From: Methylotetracoccus sp.
Lineage (GTDB): Bacteria > Pseudomonadota > Gammaproteobacteria > Methylococcales > Methylococcaceae
NCBI GenBank assembly: GCA_025458755.1
Contig: JALORT010000106.1
Location: forward strand, 1-7,088
Direction: 5' to 3'
DNA length: 7,088 nt
The position numbers and the translations under genes were made by a program. The notes beneath the pieces were generated by a model. The model was not told where the DNA came from. It was given only the letters and a program-made list of their open reading frames with translations, and made no database searches. Below, one piece after another: positions 1 to 5,780 of the stretch (position 1 is the first letter of the stretch; each line of letters opens with the position of its first letter).

Positions 1-1966
1 ATTTCTGGACCTGGCCACTGACCAGGGCGTACTGCGAAATTCCCAGTTCATCATTTCTACCGTCCCTGCGCGCGGCACCTCTCGAGTCACCCATTTCGAC
101 AGCAAGGATTTGTCGCGCTACGAGCAATTTACCTACACGGCTTGTCCTCCGGGCGACCGCGACTGGATGCTGCATGCGGACAACGTCAAGATCAACAAAG
201 AAAGCGGTCAAGGCGCCGCAAAACACGCCTGGATGGAATTCAAGGGCGTTCCGTTCTTCTACACACCCTATATGACCTTTCCGGTCGATGACCGGAGACA
301 GACGGGACTACTGGCGCCAAGTTTCGGCTATTCGAGGTTCCGCGGTTTCGATCTGACCGTCCCTTATTATTTCAACCTGGCGCCGAACTATGACCTGACG
401 GCGTGGGTCCGCGGCGCGACGACCCGCGGGGTGTTGCTGCATGGCGATTTCCGCTATCTGACGCCCTACAATCAGGGGCGCTTCATTGCCGAGATTGTGC
501 CCAACGACGCCCTCGGCCAGGCGAACGAATCCAGCGACGTGGTGCCCGGGGTGACGAAAACCAACACGGTGCGGGGTGAGGTGGGTTTCCTGGACAACGC
601 CTGGTTGTTCGAGAATTTTCGGACGCATGTCGATCTGAACTACGTCTCGGACATGAACTATCTGCCCCAGTGGGGCAACCAGCTCGCGCTGATCGACTTC
701 AACTACGTCCGCTCGAATGCGACCGCAACGTATACCGGGTCCAATTACGGGATCTCATCGGGGGTGGATATTTTTCAAACGATCAACCCTTCGATCCCGG
801 AGCAGGCCCGCCCGTATTATCGTCTGCCGGCTTTGAATGCCTACTATGGCAATGTGATCGGTGATACCGGCTTTTCTTATCAGGCGAATGGCGAGCTCGT
901 CAATTTTTTCCACGATGTCAATGTCGACGGCCAGAGACTCAATCTGCGCCCACGTCTTGTCTATCCGATACGAACCCCGGGCGCTTATGTGACCCCGAGT
1001 CTGACACTGCAGATGACCCAGTATGCGCTGCAGAATCAACGGCAGGGGCTGGGTACCAGTCCGAACCGGACCCTGCCGATCGCTTCGGTCGACAGCGGAC
1101 TGTTCTTCGAGCGGGACATGTCGATTGGTGATTCCAGTTACACCCATACCCTGGAGCCCCGGTTGTTCTATGTCTACATTCCGTATCAGAATCAAAATGA
1201 TTTCCCGCTGTTCGATACCATCAATTACGACTTCAATTCCACGCAGTTGTGGCGTGAGAACCGGTTCACCGGCGCGGACCGTCTCGGCGATGCCAATCAG
1301 GTTTCGCTGGCCCTGACCTCTAGACTGTCCGATCATACGTCCGGCCGGGATCGCATCCGCGCGACGGTGGGACAGATTTATTACTTCCGACCCAGGAAAG
1401 TCTTTCTGCCGGGATTCGAGCAGCAGAGCGGCATGTTGTCCAACGTGATCGGCGATGTGACGACCTTGCTCACGGATCGCTGGTCGTTGAATGTCGGCGG
1501 TCAGGTCAACCCTTACGACGGCGGATTCGAGCGCGGTCAGGTGGCCCTGCATTACGGTGGACCCAATAATAATTTGTTCAACATCGGGTTCCTGTATCTG
1601 GATCAGCCAGAAAATCAGGATTTCCGTGTGAGTTTGCTCGACGGCTCGGCGCGCCTGCCGATTCCCTGGACCGAAGGGTGGCACGCGATAGGACGCTGGC
1701 AGTATTCGCTGCTGAATCAAACCACCTTGGAGTCATTCCTCGGTTTCGAGAAGGAGACCTGCTGCTGGCGGTTCACTCTGGTTGGGCGCCGTTACATCAA
1801 CAACATCACGACCACCGGCGTCGCGAACAGCGGCGACTTCACCGCGAACGCCAACACCGGGGTGTTTGCGCAATTTGAGTTAAAAGGTTTGACGAGAATA
1901 GGCGATCAACTGGAAAAGCTCCTTTATCGAAGTATCCGTGGGTATCGAATTCCTGGGCAACAATAA
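1..1966 (+). CDS. lptD: LPS-assembly outer-membrane protein LptD, 5'-truncated by the window edge
   Basis: LptD is the outer-membrane beta-barrel that, with the plug lipoprotein LptE, inserts lipopolysaccharide into the outer leaflet. The frame is open from base 2 with no stop, so the gene begins before the window. About 654 codons are visible, and by comparison with the ~784-residue E. coli protein roughly 125 N-terminal residues (signal peptide and most of the LptA-like domain) are missing. Seen in sequence: the end of the periplasmic domain with the TACPPGD motif (Cys codon 143-145), then FKGVPFFYTPYMTFPVDDRR and GLLAPSFGYS typical of the domain-to-barrel transition, a long aromatic-rich beta-barrel region, and an adjacent Cys-Cys pair (ETCCWRF, 1760-1765) 66 residues before the C-terminus. 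These three cysteines match E. coli Cys173, Cys724 and Cys725 of the non-consecutive disulfides; the fourth (Cys31 equivalent) would lie upstream. The TTG at 110 is internal, not a start. It is the first visible gene of an operon with surA, whose product assists LptD folding in E. coli. Confidence 0.96.
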   Translation, partial: FLDLATDQGVLRNSQFIISTVPARGTSRVTHFDSKDLSRYEQFTYTACPPGDRDWMLHADNVKINKESGQGAAKHAWMEFKGVPFFYTPYMTFPVDDRRQTGLLAPSFGYSRFRGFDLTVPYYFNLAPNYDLTAWVRGATTRGVLLHGDFRYLTPYNQGRFIAEIVPNDALGQANESSDVVPGVTKTNTVRGEVGFLDNAWLFENFRTHVDLNYVSDMNYLPQWGNQLALIDFNYVRSNATATYTGSNYGISSGVDIFQTINPSIPEQARPYYRLPALNAYYGNVIGDTGFSYQANGELVNFFHDVNVDGQRLNLRPRLVYPIRTPGAYVTPSLTLQMTQYALQNQRQGLGTSPNRTLPIASVDSGLFFERDMSIGDSSYTHTLEPRLFYVYIPYQNQNDFPLFDTINYDFNSTQLWRENRFTGADRLGDANQVSLALTSRLSDHTSGRDRIRATVGQIYYFRPRKVFLPGFEQQSGMLSNVIGDVTTLLTDRWSLNVGGQVNPYDGGFERGQVALHYGGPNNNLFNIGFLYLDQPENQDFRVSLLDGSARLPIPWTEGWHAIGRWQYSLLNQTTLESFLGFEKETCCWRFTLVGRRYINNITTTGVANSGDFTANANTGVFAQFELKGLTRIGDQLEKLLYRSIRGYRIPGQQ

Positions 1967-1993
1967 CTTGATCACCATGGTGTCTCTATTATC

Positions 1994-3325
1994 ATGATCG
2001 GATTTCTTGTTTTCGTATTGCGCTGCGGTATGATCGCCGGTGCGCTCGGTTCGTCGGCCTACGCTTATGACGACACGCTGGATCGCATCGTCGCGGTGGT
2101 TGAGGACGGTGTCATTCTGAAAAGTGAATTGAACAATAAGGTCAAAACTATCAAACGCAGCCTGGAGCAAAATAATACGACGCTGCCTCCTGATTCGATC
2201 CTCACGCGTCAGGTTCTGGAGCGCATGATTGTCGAGAAAGTACAGCTGCAGTTGGCCGACAAATCCGGTGTGCGCGTCGATGATGAAACGTTGCGGATGG
2301 CGGTGCAGCAAATCGCGCAGCGCAACAAGATCAGTGTGAATGAACTCCGTGAATCGCTGGAGGCGGAGGGAATTTCGTATTCCGACTTTTTGAATCAGAT
2401 ACGCAGCGAGATCACGATCGGGAGGCTCCGCAGCAATCAGGTCAACAACCAGGTCAAGGTGAGCGATCGTGAGATCGATCATTATCTCGAGGCCCAAGAG
2501 AAAGCGGGTGTGAATGCCGACAGCGAGTTCCTGCTCGGACACATCTTAGTGGCGACGCCCCAGGCCGCGTCGCCCGCCGATATCCAAAAAGCGAAAGAAA
2601 AGGCAGACACCACCTTGGCCGAACTGAAAGCCGGCGCCGACTTCAAGCAGGTCGCGCTGCAACGTTCCGATGATGCCGAAGCGTTGAAGGGCGGCGATCT
2701 CGGTTGGCGTAAACTCGCACAAATACCGACGCTGTTCGCGGAAGTGGTGCCTAAGATGCATGAGGGGGATCTCGAGGGCCCCATCCGGAGCCCGAATGGT
2801 TTTCACATCATTAAACTGCTGGGCGTCAAGGGCGGCGAGTTACGAACGGTGACCAAGACCCATGTGCGTCATATTCTGATCAAACCGAACGAGACGCTTT
2901 CGGATGCCGACGCCGAACAAAAGCTTTTGGGATTGAAGGAACGGATCGCCAATGGCGAGAATTTCGCGGAACTGGCCAGGGCGCACTCCGACGATAAGGG
3001 TTCCGCGATCAAGGGAGGGGATCTGGGCGATGTCGAGCCGGGTGCACTGGTGCCTCCATTCGAGGAATCCATGAGCAAACTCTCGCCGAACGAACTGAGT
3101 GCCCCGGTGCAGACCCAGTTTGGATGGCACCTCATTCAGGTCCTCGAACGACGGGAGTCGAGCGACAACACCGAGGCGCAGAGAGCCCAGGCCAGAGAAG
3201 CCATCTTTAAACGCAAAGTGGAAGAGGAAACGGAGCTGTGGCTGCGTCGGATCAGGGATGAAGCGTACGTGGAGATACGTCTCGACCAACCGGAACCGGA
3301 ATCCTCCATGCCCGAGCTGCGCTGA
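1994..3325 (+). CDS. surA: Periplasmic chaperone and peptidyl-prolyl isomerase SurA
   Basis: SurA escorts unfolded outer-membrane proteins, including LptD, across the periplasm to the BAM complex. The 443-residue product (E. coli 428) has a Sec signal peptide at residues 1-24: a hydrophobic core, then SSAYA with likely cleavage before YDD. Next come the SurA N-terminal chaperone domain (about 25-165, opening DRIVAVVEDGVILKSEL), two parvulin domains (about 176-278 and 287-387), and a C-terminal helix (about 393-430) that packs on the N-domain in known structures. Each parvulin repeat shows the family signature: HILVA...KGGDLGW...NGFHIIKL in the first, HILIK...KGGDLGD...FGWHLIQV in the second. 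In E. coli only the second is clearly active as an isomerase; whether that holds here is inference. ATG 1994 is the only ATG that gives the signal peptide. It has no clear Shine-Dalgarno sequence, so coupling to lptD translation (27-nt gap) is likely. The stop abuts the pdxA start. Confidence 0.97.
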   Translation: MIGFLVFVLRCGMIAGALGSSAYAYDDTLDRIVAVVEDGVILKSELNNKVKTIKRSLEQNNTTLPPDSILTRQVLERMIVEKVQLQLADKSGVRVDDETLRMAVQQIAQRNKISVNELRESLEAEGISYSDFLNQIRSEITIGRLRSNQVNNQVKVSDREIDHYLEAQEKAGVNADSEFLLGHILVATPQAASPADIQKAKEKADTTLAELKAGADFKQVALQRSDDAEALKGGDLGWRKLAQIPTLFAEVVPKMHEGDLEGPIRSPNGFHIIKLLGVKGGELRTVTKTHVRHILIKPNETLSDADAEQKLLGLKERIANGENFAELARAHSDDKGSAIKGGDLGDVEPGALVPPFEESMSKLSPNELSAPVQTQFGWHLIQVLERRESSDNTEAQRAQAREAIFKRKVEEETELWLRRIRDEAYVEIRLDQPEPESSMPELR

Positions 3326-4321
3326 GTGCCGATTCCCCGCATTCTGCTGACCACCGGCGAACCGGCCGGCATCGGGCCGGATTTGCTGGTCGCGATTGCC
3401 AGTGAAGCCTTCCGCTGCGAACTGGCGGTAGTGGGCGATCCGGCGTTGCTGCAGGCACGGGCGGAGGTCCTGGGGCGGGACTTGGTGGTGCATCGGCGCC
3501 ATGCCGGGGCTCCCACAGCGGTCCATCAGCCGGGGACGCTGAACATCGTATCCACCCGCAGACCGGCCCGGACCGAGTGCGGGAAGCTCGAGCCTGCCAA
3601 TGCACACTATGTGTTGGAGACGATTGCCGAGGGCACGAACGCCTGTTTGCGCGCGGAGTTCGATGCACTCGTCACCCCTCCGGTGCACAAGGGCGTGATC
3701 AATGACGCAGGGCTCGGTTTCACCGGTCATACCGAATTCATCGCCGCACTTACCGGGGGACATCCGGTGATGATGCTCGCTATCCCCGGTTTGCGGGTCG
3801 CGCTGGCGACCACACACCTGCCGTTGGCCGAAGTCAGTCGGACCATCACCTCAGAGATGCTGAAAACCGTCCTGCGGATTCTTGACCGTGACCTGAGAAC
3901 CCGATTCGGCATAGACAGGCCGAACATACTGGTCTGTGGGTTGAATCCGCACGCGGGTGAAGGCGGCCATCTGGGCCGTGAGGAAATCGACGTCATTGAA
4001 CCCGCACTGGCGGGCCTCAGGGCCGAGGGGCTTGCGCTGGCTGGCCCGCTGCCTGCGGATACGGTGTTCCTGCCGAAATATCTCGCGGACGCGGATGCCG
4101 TGCTGGCCATGTACCATGATCAAGGGTTGCCGGTCCTGAAGTACGCGGGGTTCGGCAGAGCAGTGAATATCACGCTGGGTTTGCCGATCATTCGAACCTC
4201 CGTCGATCATGGCACCGCCGTCGATCTCGCCGGGACGGGCCGCGCCGATCCCGCTAGTCTGAAGGCGGCGATCGAGACGGCGATCGAGATGGTGGAACGC
4301 CGCGGGCATCCGGCGGCCTGA
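3326..4321 (+). CDS. pdxA: 4-hydroxythreonine-4-phosphate dehydrogenase PdxA
   Basis: PdxA is the cytoplasmic NAD-dependent enzyme (EC 1.1.1.262) that oxidises 4-phosphooxy-L-threonine in the DXP-dependent pyridoxal phosphate pathway; its product is condensed by PdxJ. The 331-residue length matches E. coli (329). Seen: the N-terminal motif TTGEPAGIGPDL (9-20), PPVHKGVINDAG (118-129), FTGHTEF, and the divalent-metal histidines His164 (TTHLPL), His209 (CGLNPHAGEGGH) and His264 (MYHDQGLPVLKY), corresponding to E. coli His166, His211 and His266. The substrate-loop sequence NITLGLPIIRTSVDHGTA (281-298) is intact. The start is GTG at 3326, immediately after the surA TGA and in the same reading frame. 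No in-frame ATG fits better, and the N-terminus then aligns within one residue of the E. coli protein. No strong Shine-Dalgarno is visible, consistent with re-initiation after surA. The stop overlaps the rsmA ATG by one base. Confidence 0.97.
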   Translation: MPIPRILLTTGEPAGIGPDLLVAIASEAFRCELAVVGDPALLQARAEVLGRDLVVHRRHAGAPTAVHQPGTLNIVSTRRPARTECGKLEPANAHYVLETIAEGTNACLRAEFDALVTPPVHKGVINDAGLGFTGHTEFIAALTGGHPVMMLAIPGLRVALATTHLPLAEVSRTITSEMLKTVLRILDRDLRTRFGIDRPNILVCGLNPHAGEGGHLGREEIDVIEPALAGLRAEGLALAGPLPADTVFLPKYLADADAVLAMYHDQGLPVLKYAGFGRAVNITLGLPIIRTSVDHGTAVDLAGTGRADPASLKAAIETAIEMVERRGHPAA

Positions 4322-5106
4322 TGTCACCACATATTCCCAGAAAGCGCTTCGGCCAGAATTTCCTGCGTGATGCGACCGTCGTGCGTTCTCTGCTGCTGTC
4401 GATCGATCCGCGCCCGGGGCAACGGCTCGTGGAGATCGGTCCGGGCGAGGGCGTGCTCACCGAACGGCTGCTAGAAGCTTGCGGCGACCTCGACGTCGTC
4501 GAGATCGACCGCGATCTGGCGGCGCTGCTGACGCACCGTTTTCGCGGCGACCCAAGGCTGCGGATTCATCAGGCCGATGCCCTGCGCTTCGATTTCAGTG
4601 CGCTGGCGGGGGAGGAAGCGGCGCTTCGTGTCGTTGGCAACCTTCCCTACAATATTTCGACTCCGTTGCTGTTTCACCTGTTTGCGCAGAGCCGATGTCT
4701 GTCCGACATGCATTTCATGTTGCAGAAAGAGGTTGTCGATCGGCTGTGTGCTCATCCCGGTTCATCGGACTACGGCCGTTTGAGCGTGATGGCTGCCTAC
4801 CACTGTCGGGCGGAGCCTCTATTCGAGGTTCCTCCCGAAAGCTTTTTCCCTCGACCTAGGGTGATGTCCTCGGTGGTCCGCCTGATACTTCACCGCGTTC
4901 CGCCGGTCGAGGTCGACCCGGCGAGGCTGCGGCAAGTGGTCAATACCGCGTTTGCGCAGCGACGCAAGACGCTGCGCAACGCGCTGCGCCCATTGATCGA
5001 TGAAAGCGGTTTGGTTGCTCTCGGCATCGACCCGGGGCAGCGGGCACAGAACCTCGACCTGCGCGCTTACGCGAACATTGCGAACGCGTTCACGAGCGGC
5101 AGCTGA
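4321..5106 (+). CDS. rsmA: 16S rRNA (adenine1518-N6/adenine1519-N6) dimethyltransferase RsmA (KsgA)
   Basis: RsmA uses S-adenosylmethionine to dimethylate two adjacent adenosines in the terminal helix-45 loop of 16S rRNA, a late step of 30S maturation; loss gives kasugamycin resistance. The 261-residue protein (E. coli 273) has the family N-terminus RKRFGQNFL (7-15), SAM-binding motif I VEIGPGEGVLTE (37-48), the acidic residue of motif II in VVEIDRDL (59-66), QADAL (84-88), and the catalytic motif IV NLPYNIS (107-113). The C-terminal RNA-binding region shows FFPRPRVMSSVVRL (175-188) and FAQRRKTLRNAL (211-222). The ATG overlaps the pdxA stop (TGATG), so translation is probably coupled. It is the last gene of the operon: after it comes a convergent terminator, with no apaG. 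Confidence 0.97.
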   Translation: MSPHIPRKRFGQNFLRDATVVRSLLLSIDPRPGQRLVEIGPGEGVLTERLLEACGDLDVVEIDRDLAALLTHRFRGDPRLRIHQADALRFDFSALAGEEAALRVVGNLPYNISTPLLFHLFAQSRCLSDMHFMLQKEVVDRLCAHPGSSDYGRLSVMAAYHCRAEPLFEVPPESFFPRPRVMSSVVRLILHRVPPVEVDPARLRQVVNTAFAQRRKTLRNALRPLIDESGLVALGIDPGQRAQNLDLRAYANIANAFTSGS

Positions 5107-5146
5107 CCGAACATCCCGTGCGCAGTGGCCTGCAGTCGGAAAAATA

Positions 5147-5181
5147 AAAAGCCCCGCCCGGCAGCGCCGGGCAGGGCTTTT
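5147..5181. terminator. Bidirectional intrinsic terminator between rsmA and the convergent lipoprotein gene
   Basis: A near-perfect inverted repeat: AAAAGCCC (5147-5154) pairs with GGGCTTTT (5174-5181), GCCCGGC (5156-5162) pairs with GCCGGGC (5166-5172), with one C-A mismatch and a 3-nt loop. Read on the - strand, the stem is followed by a T-rich run (TTTTTATTTTT), an excellent terminator for the lipoprotein gene. On the + strand the tail is only four T residues inside the stem, so termination of the rsmA operon may be weaker. Confidence 0.9.
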
Positions 5182-5183
5182 GG

Positions 5184-5207
5184 ATCTTCGCTTGGTGAGC
5201 CGAAGAT
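5184..5207 (-). repeat. Second inverted repeat at the 3' end of the lipoprotein transcript
   Basis: ATCTTCG (5184-5190) and CGAAGAT (5201-5207) are perfect 7-bp arms around a 10-nt loop. The repeat begins at the last base of the lipoprotein stop codon and lies just before the terminator stem on the - strand. It has no T-tract of its own. A role in mRNA 3'-end stability, as expected for a highly expressed short lipoprotein message, is inference. Confidence 0.55.
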
Positions 5208-5485
5208 TATTTCATCATCGACTTCTTGAACATGCGATCAAGCTTCGCATTCACTTCCTCAGCGGCAGCTGCAGCTCTGCGAGCAGAAGCGTCAGCGCTG
5301 GAAGCCTTGGACTCGGCAGCCTGGGCAGCGGACAACGCTTCCTCGGCGGTGCTCTTGATCGAAGCCTGCTCGGCCTTGAGACCGTCGATCTGAGTTTGCA
5401 GGTTGGTGACATCCGACTTGGATGCGCAACCGACCAACAGGCCAGTCGACAACAGAACAACGGATAACTTGGTTGCTTTCAACAT
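5207..5485 (-). CDS. lpp: Lpp/OprI-type alanine-zipper outer-membrane lipoprotein
   Basis: A 92-residue precursor. Residues 1-19 are a lipoprotein signal peptide (MLKATK, then a hydrophobic stretch) ending in the lipobox LLVGC with acylated Cys20. The mature form is about 73 residues (E. coli Lpp 58; Pseudomonas OprI about 64). Ala-Ser after the cysteine, with no Asp at +2, favours outer-membrane sorting. Residues ~25-85 form one long alanine-rich helix (TNLQTQIDGLKAEQ, then EEALSAAQAAESKAS) with coiled-coil periodicity, and the chain ends MFKKSMMK. A C-terminal lysine is the residue that L,D-transpeptidases join to peptidoglycan in Lpp, so a wall-tethering role is likely; attachment itself is inferred. 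ATG 5485 was chosen over an upstream TTG at 5515 because it gives a normal signal peptide and has AGGA 9 nt upstream. It is monocistronic in appearance, with its own terminator. The symbol reflects family resemblance, not proven orthology to E. coli lpp. Confidence 0.85.
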   Translation of the reverse strand: MLKATKLSVVLLSTGLLVGCASKSDVTNLQTQIDGLKAEQASIKSTAEEALSAAQAAESKASSADASARRAAAAAEEVNAKLDRMFKKSMMK

Positions 5486-5491
5486 AGCTAG

Positions 5492-5498
5492 CTTTCCT
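5492..5498 (-). promoter_or_regulatory. Ribosome binding site fixing the lipoprotein start
   Basis: On the - strand AGGAAAG lies upstream of ATG 5485, with 9 nt between AGGA and the start codon. A second purine-rich AAGGA sits at 5502-5506. Both lie inside the alternative frame that begins at TTG 5515, which supports the shorter start. Confidence 0.6.
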
Positions 5499-5527
5499 TT
5501 TTCCTTCTTACACAAAGTTCAACGAGC

Positions 5528-5550
5528 CACTCGCTCCGGTGGAGTGAGTG
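5528..5550 (-). promoter_or_regulatory. Imperfect hairpin in the presumed lipoprotein 5' leader
   Basis: CACTCGCTCC (5528-5537) and GGAGTGAGTG (5541-5550) are inverted with nine of ten positions Watson-Crick and a 3-nt loop. In the - strand RNA the odd position is an A-C mismatch; in + strand RNA it would be a G-U wobble. It lies 43 nt upstream of the lipoprotein ATG and has no T-tract. It could be a stabilising leader stem or an operator-like palindrome; function is unknown. Confidence 0.45.
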
Positions 5551-5591
5551 TCTCCCGCGTGGTAGTTTGCCCCGAAAAAATGAATCTTTCC

Positions 5592-5629
5592 AGTATTATT
5601 TTGCCACAGGTTTCTAAATAGCCTATCAA
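5592..5629 (-). promoter_or_regulatory. Candidate promoter of the lipoprotein gene (weak)
   Basis: On the - strand TAATACT (5598-5592) resembles a sigma-70 -10 element within AT-rich DNA. TTGATA (5629-5624) resembles a -35 box, but the spacing to TAATAC is 25 nt, too long for a standard pair, and no good -35 lies at 16-18 nt. A promoter is expected here because the gene appears separately transcribed; which bases are used is a guess. Confidence 0.25.
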
Positions 5630-5780
5630 AACCTCGTGGCGATTAGGCAGGTTCTGTATCCTCTTCGGTACCCTTGCCGCCGTGGGCGGACAATCGGCGG
5701 CGCAGGTCAGGGCGGATGATTCGTTCGATCAATTTTCCTGACTGCCTTGACGGACCACCTCTCGCCCCATCATACCCGCG

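Larger units (their letters stand above)
5486..5780. other. Intergenic region between pilU and the lipoprotein gene
   Basis: A 295-nt spacer. The 120 nt nearest the lipoprotein gene are AT-richer and probably hold its promoter and leader, with a hairpin at 5528-5550. The pilU-proximal half has no T-tailed hairpin: a short CCGCC/GGCGG stem (5677-5689) lacks a T run, so no intrinsic terminator for pilU is evident. The - strand stays open for 45 codons after the pilU TAG until TAA at 5645-5643, but this stretch matches nothing I recognise. I see no credible independent gene. Confidence 0.6.

Noticed and set aside
755..1720. 321-codon open frame on the - strand antisense to lptD
   Set aside because: It lies wholly inside the well-supported lptD barrel region. 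Its composition (rich in Ile, Gln, Arg, His) is what reversed codons of a GC-rich gene produce, and it shows no recognisable motif.
1880..2542. 220-codon - strand frame over the lptD-surA junction
   Set aside because: It overlaps the surA signal peptide and chaperone domain, has no Shine-Dalgarno, and has no recognisable protein features.
2687..3029. Repeated KGGDLG-coding segments as a DNA repeat
   Set aside because: The two copies are the equivalent motif of the two parvulin domains in SurA, diverged at the DNA level; this is family architecture, not a separate repeat element.
2840..3817. 325-codon - strand frame spanning surA and pdxA
   Set aside because: It crosses the boundary of two clear genes on the opposite strand and has no domain or ribosome site; it is a shadow frame.
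5000..5467. 155-codon + strand frame across the rsmA 3' end, terminator and lipoprotein gene
   Set aside because: It runs through a strong terminator hairpin and is antisense to a lipoprotein gene with a clear lipobox; an artefact of GC-rich sequence.
5580..5621. 13-codon + strand frame starting at ATG 5580
   Set aside because: Very short, no ribosome site, and lies in the probable promoter region of the opposite-strand lipoprotein gene; likely chance.
5677..5689. CCGCC/GGCGG stem as a pilU terminator
   Set aside because: Only five base pairs and no T-tract on either strand, so not supported as an intrinsic terminator.
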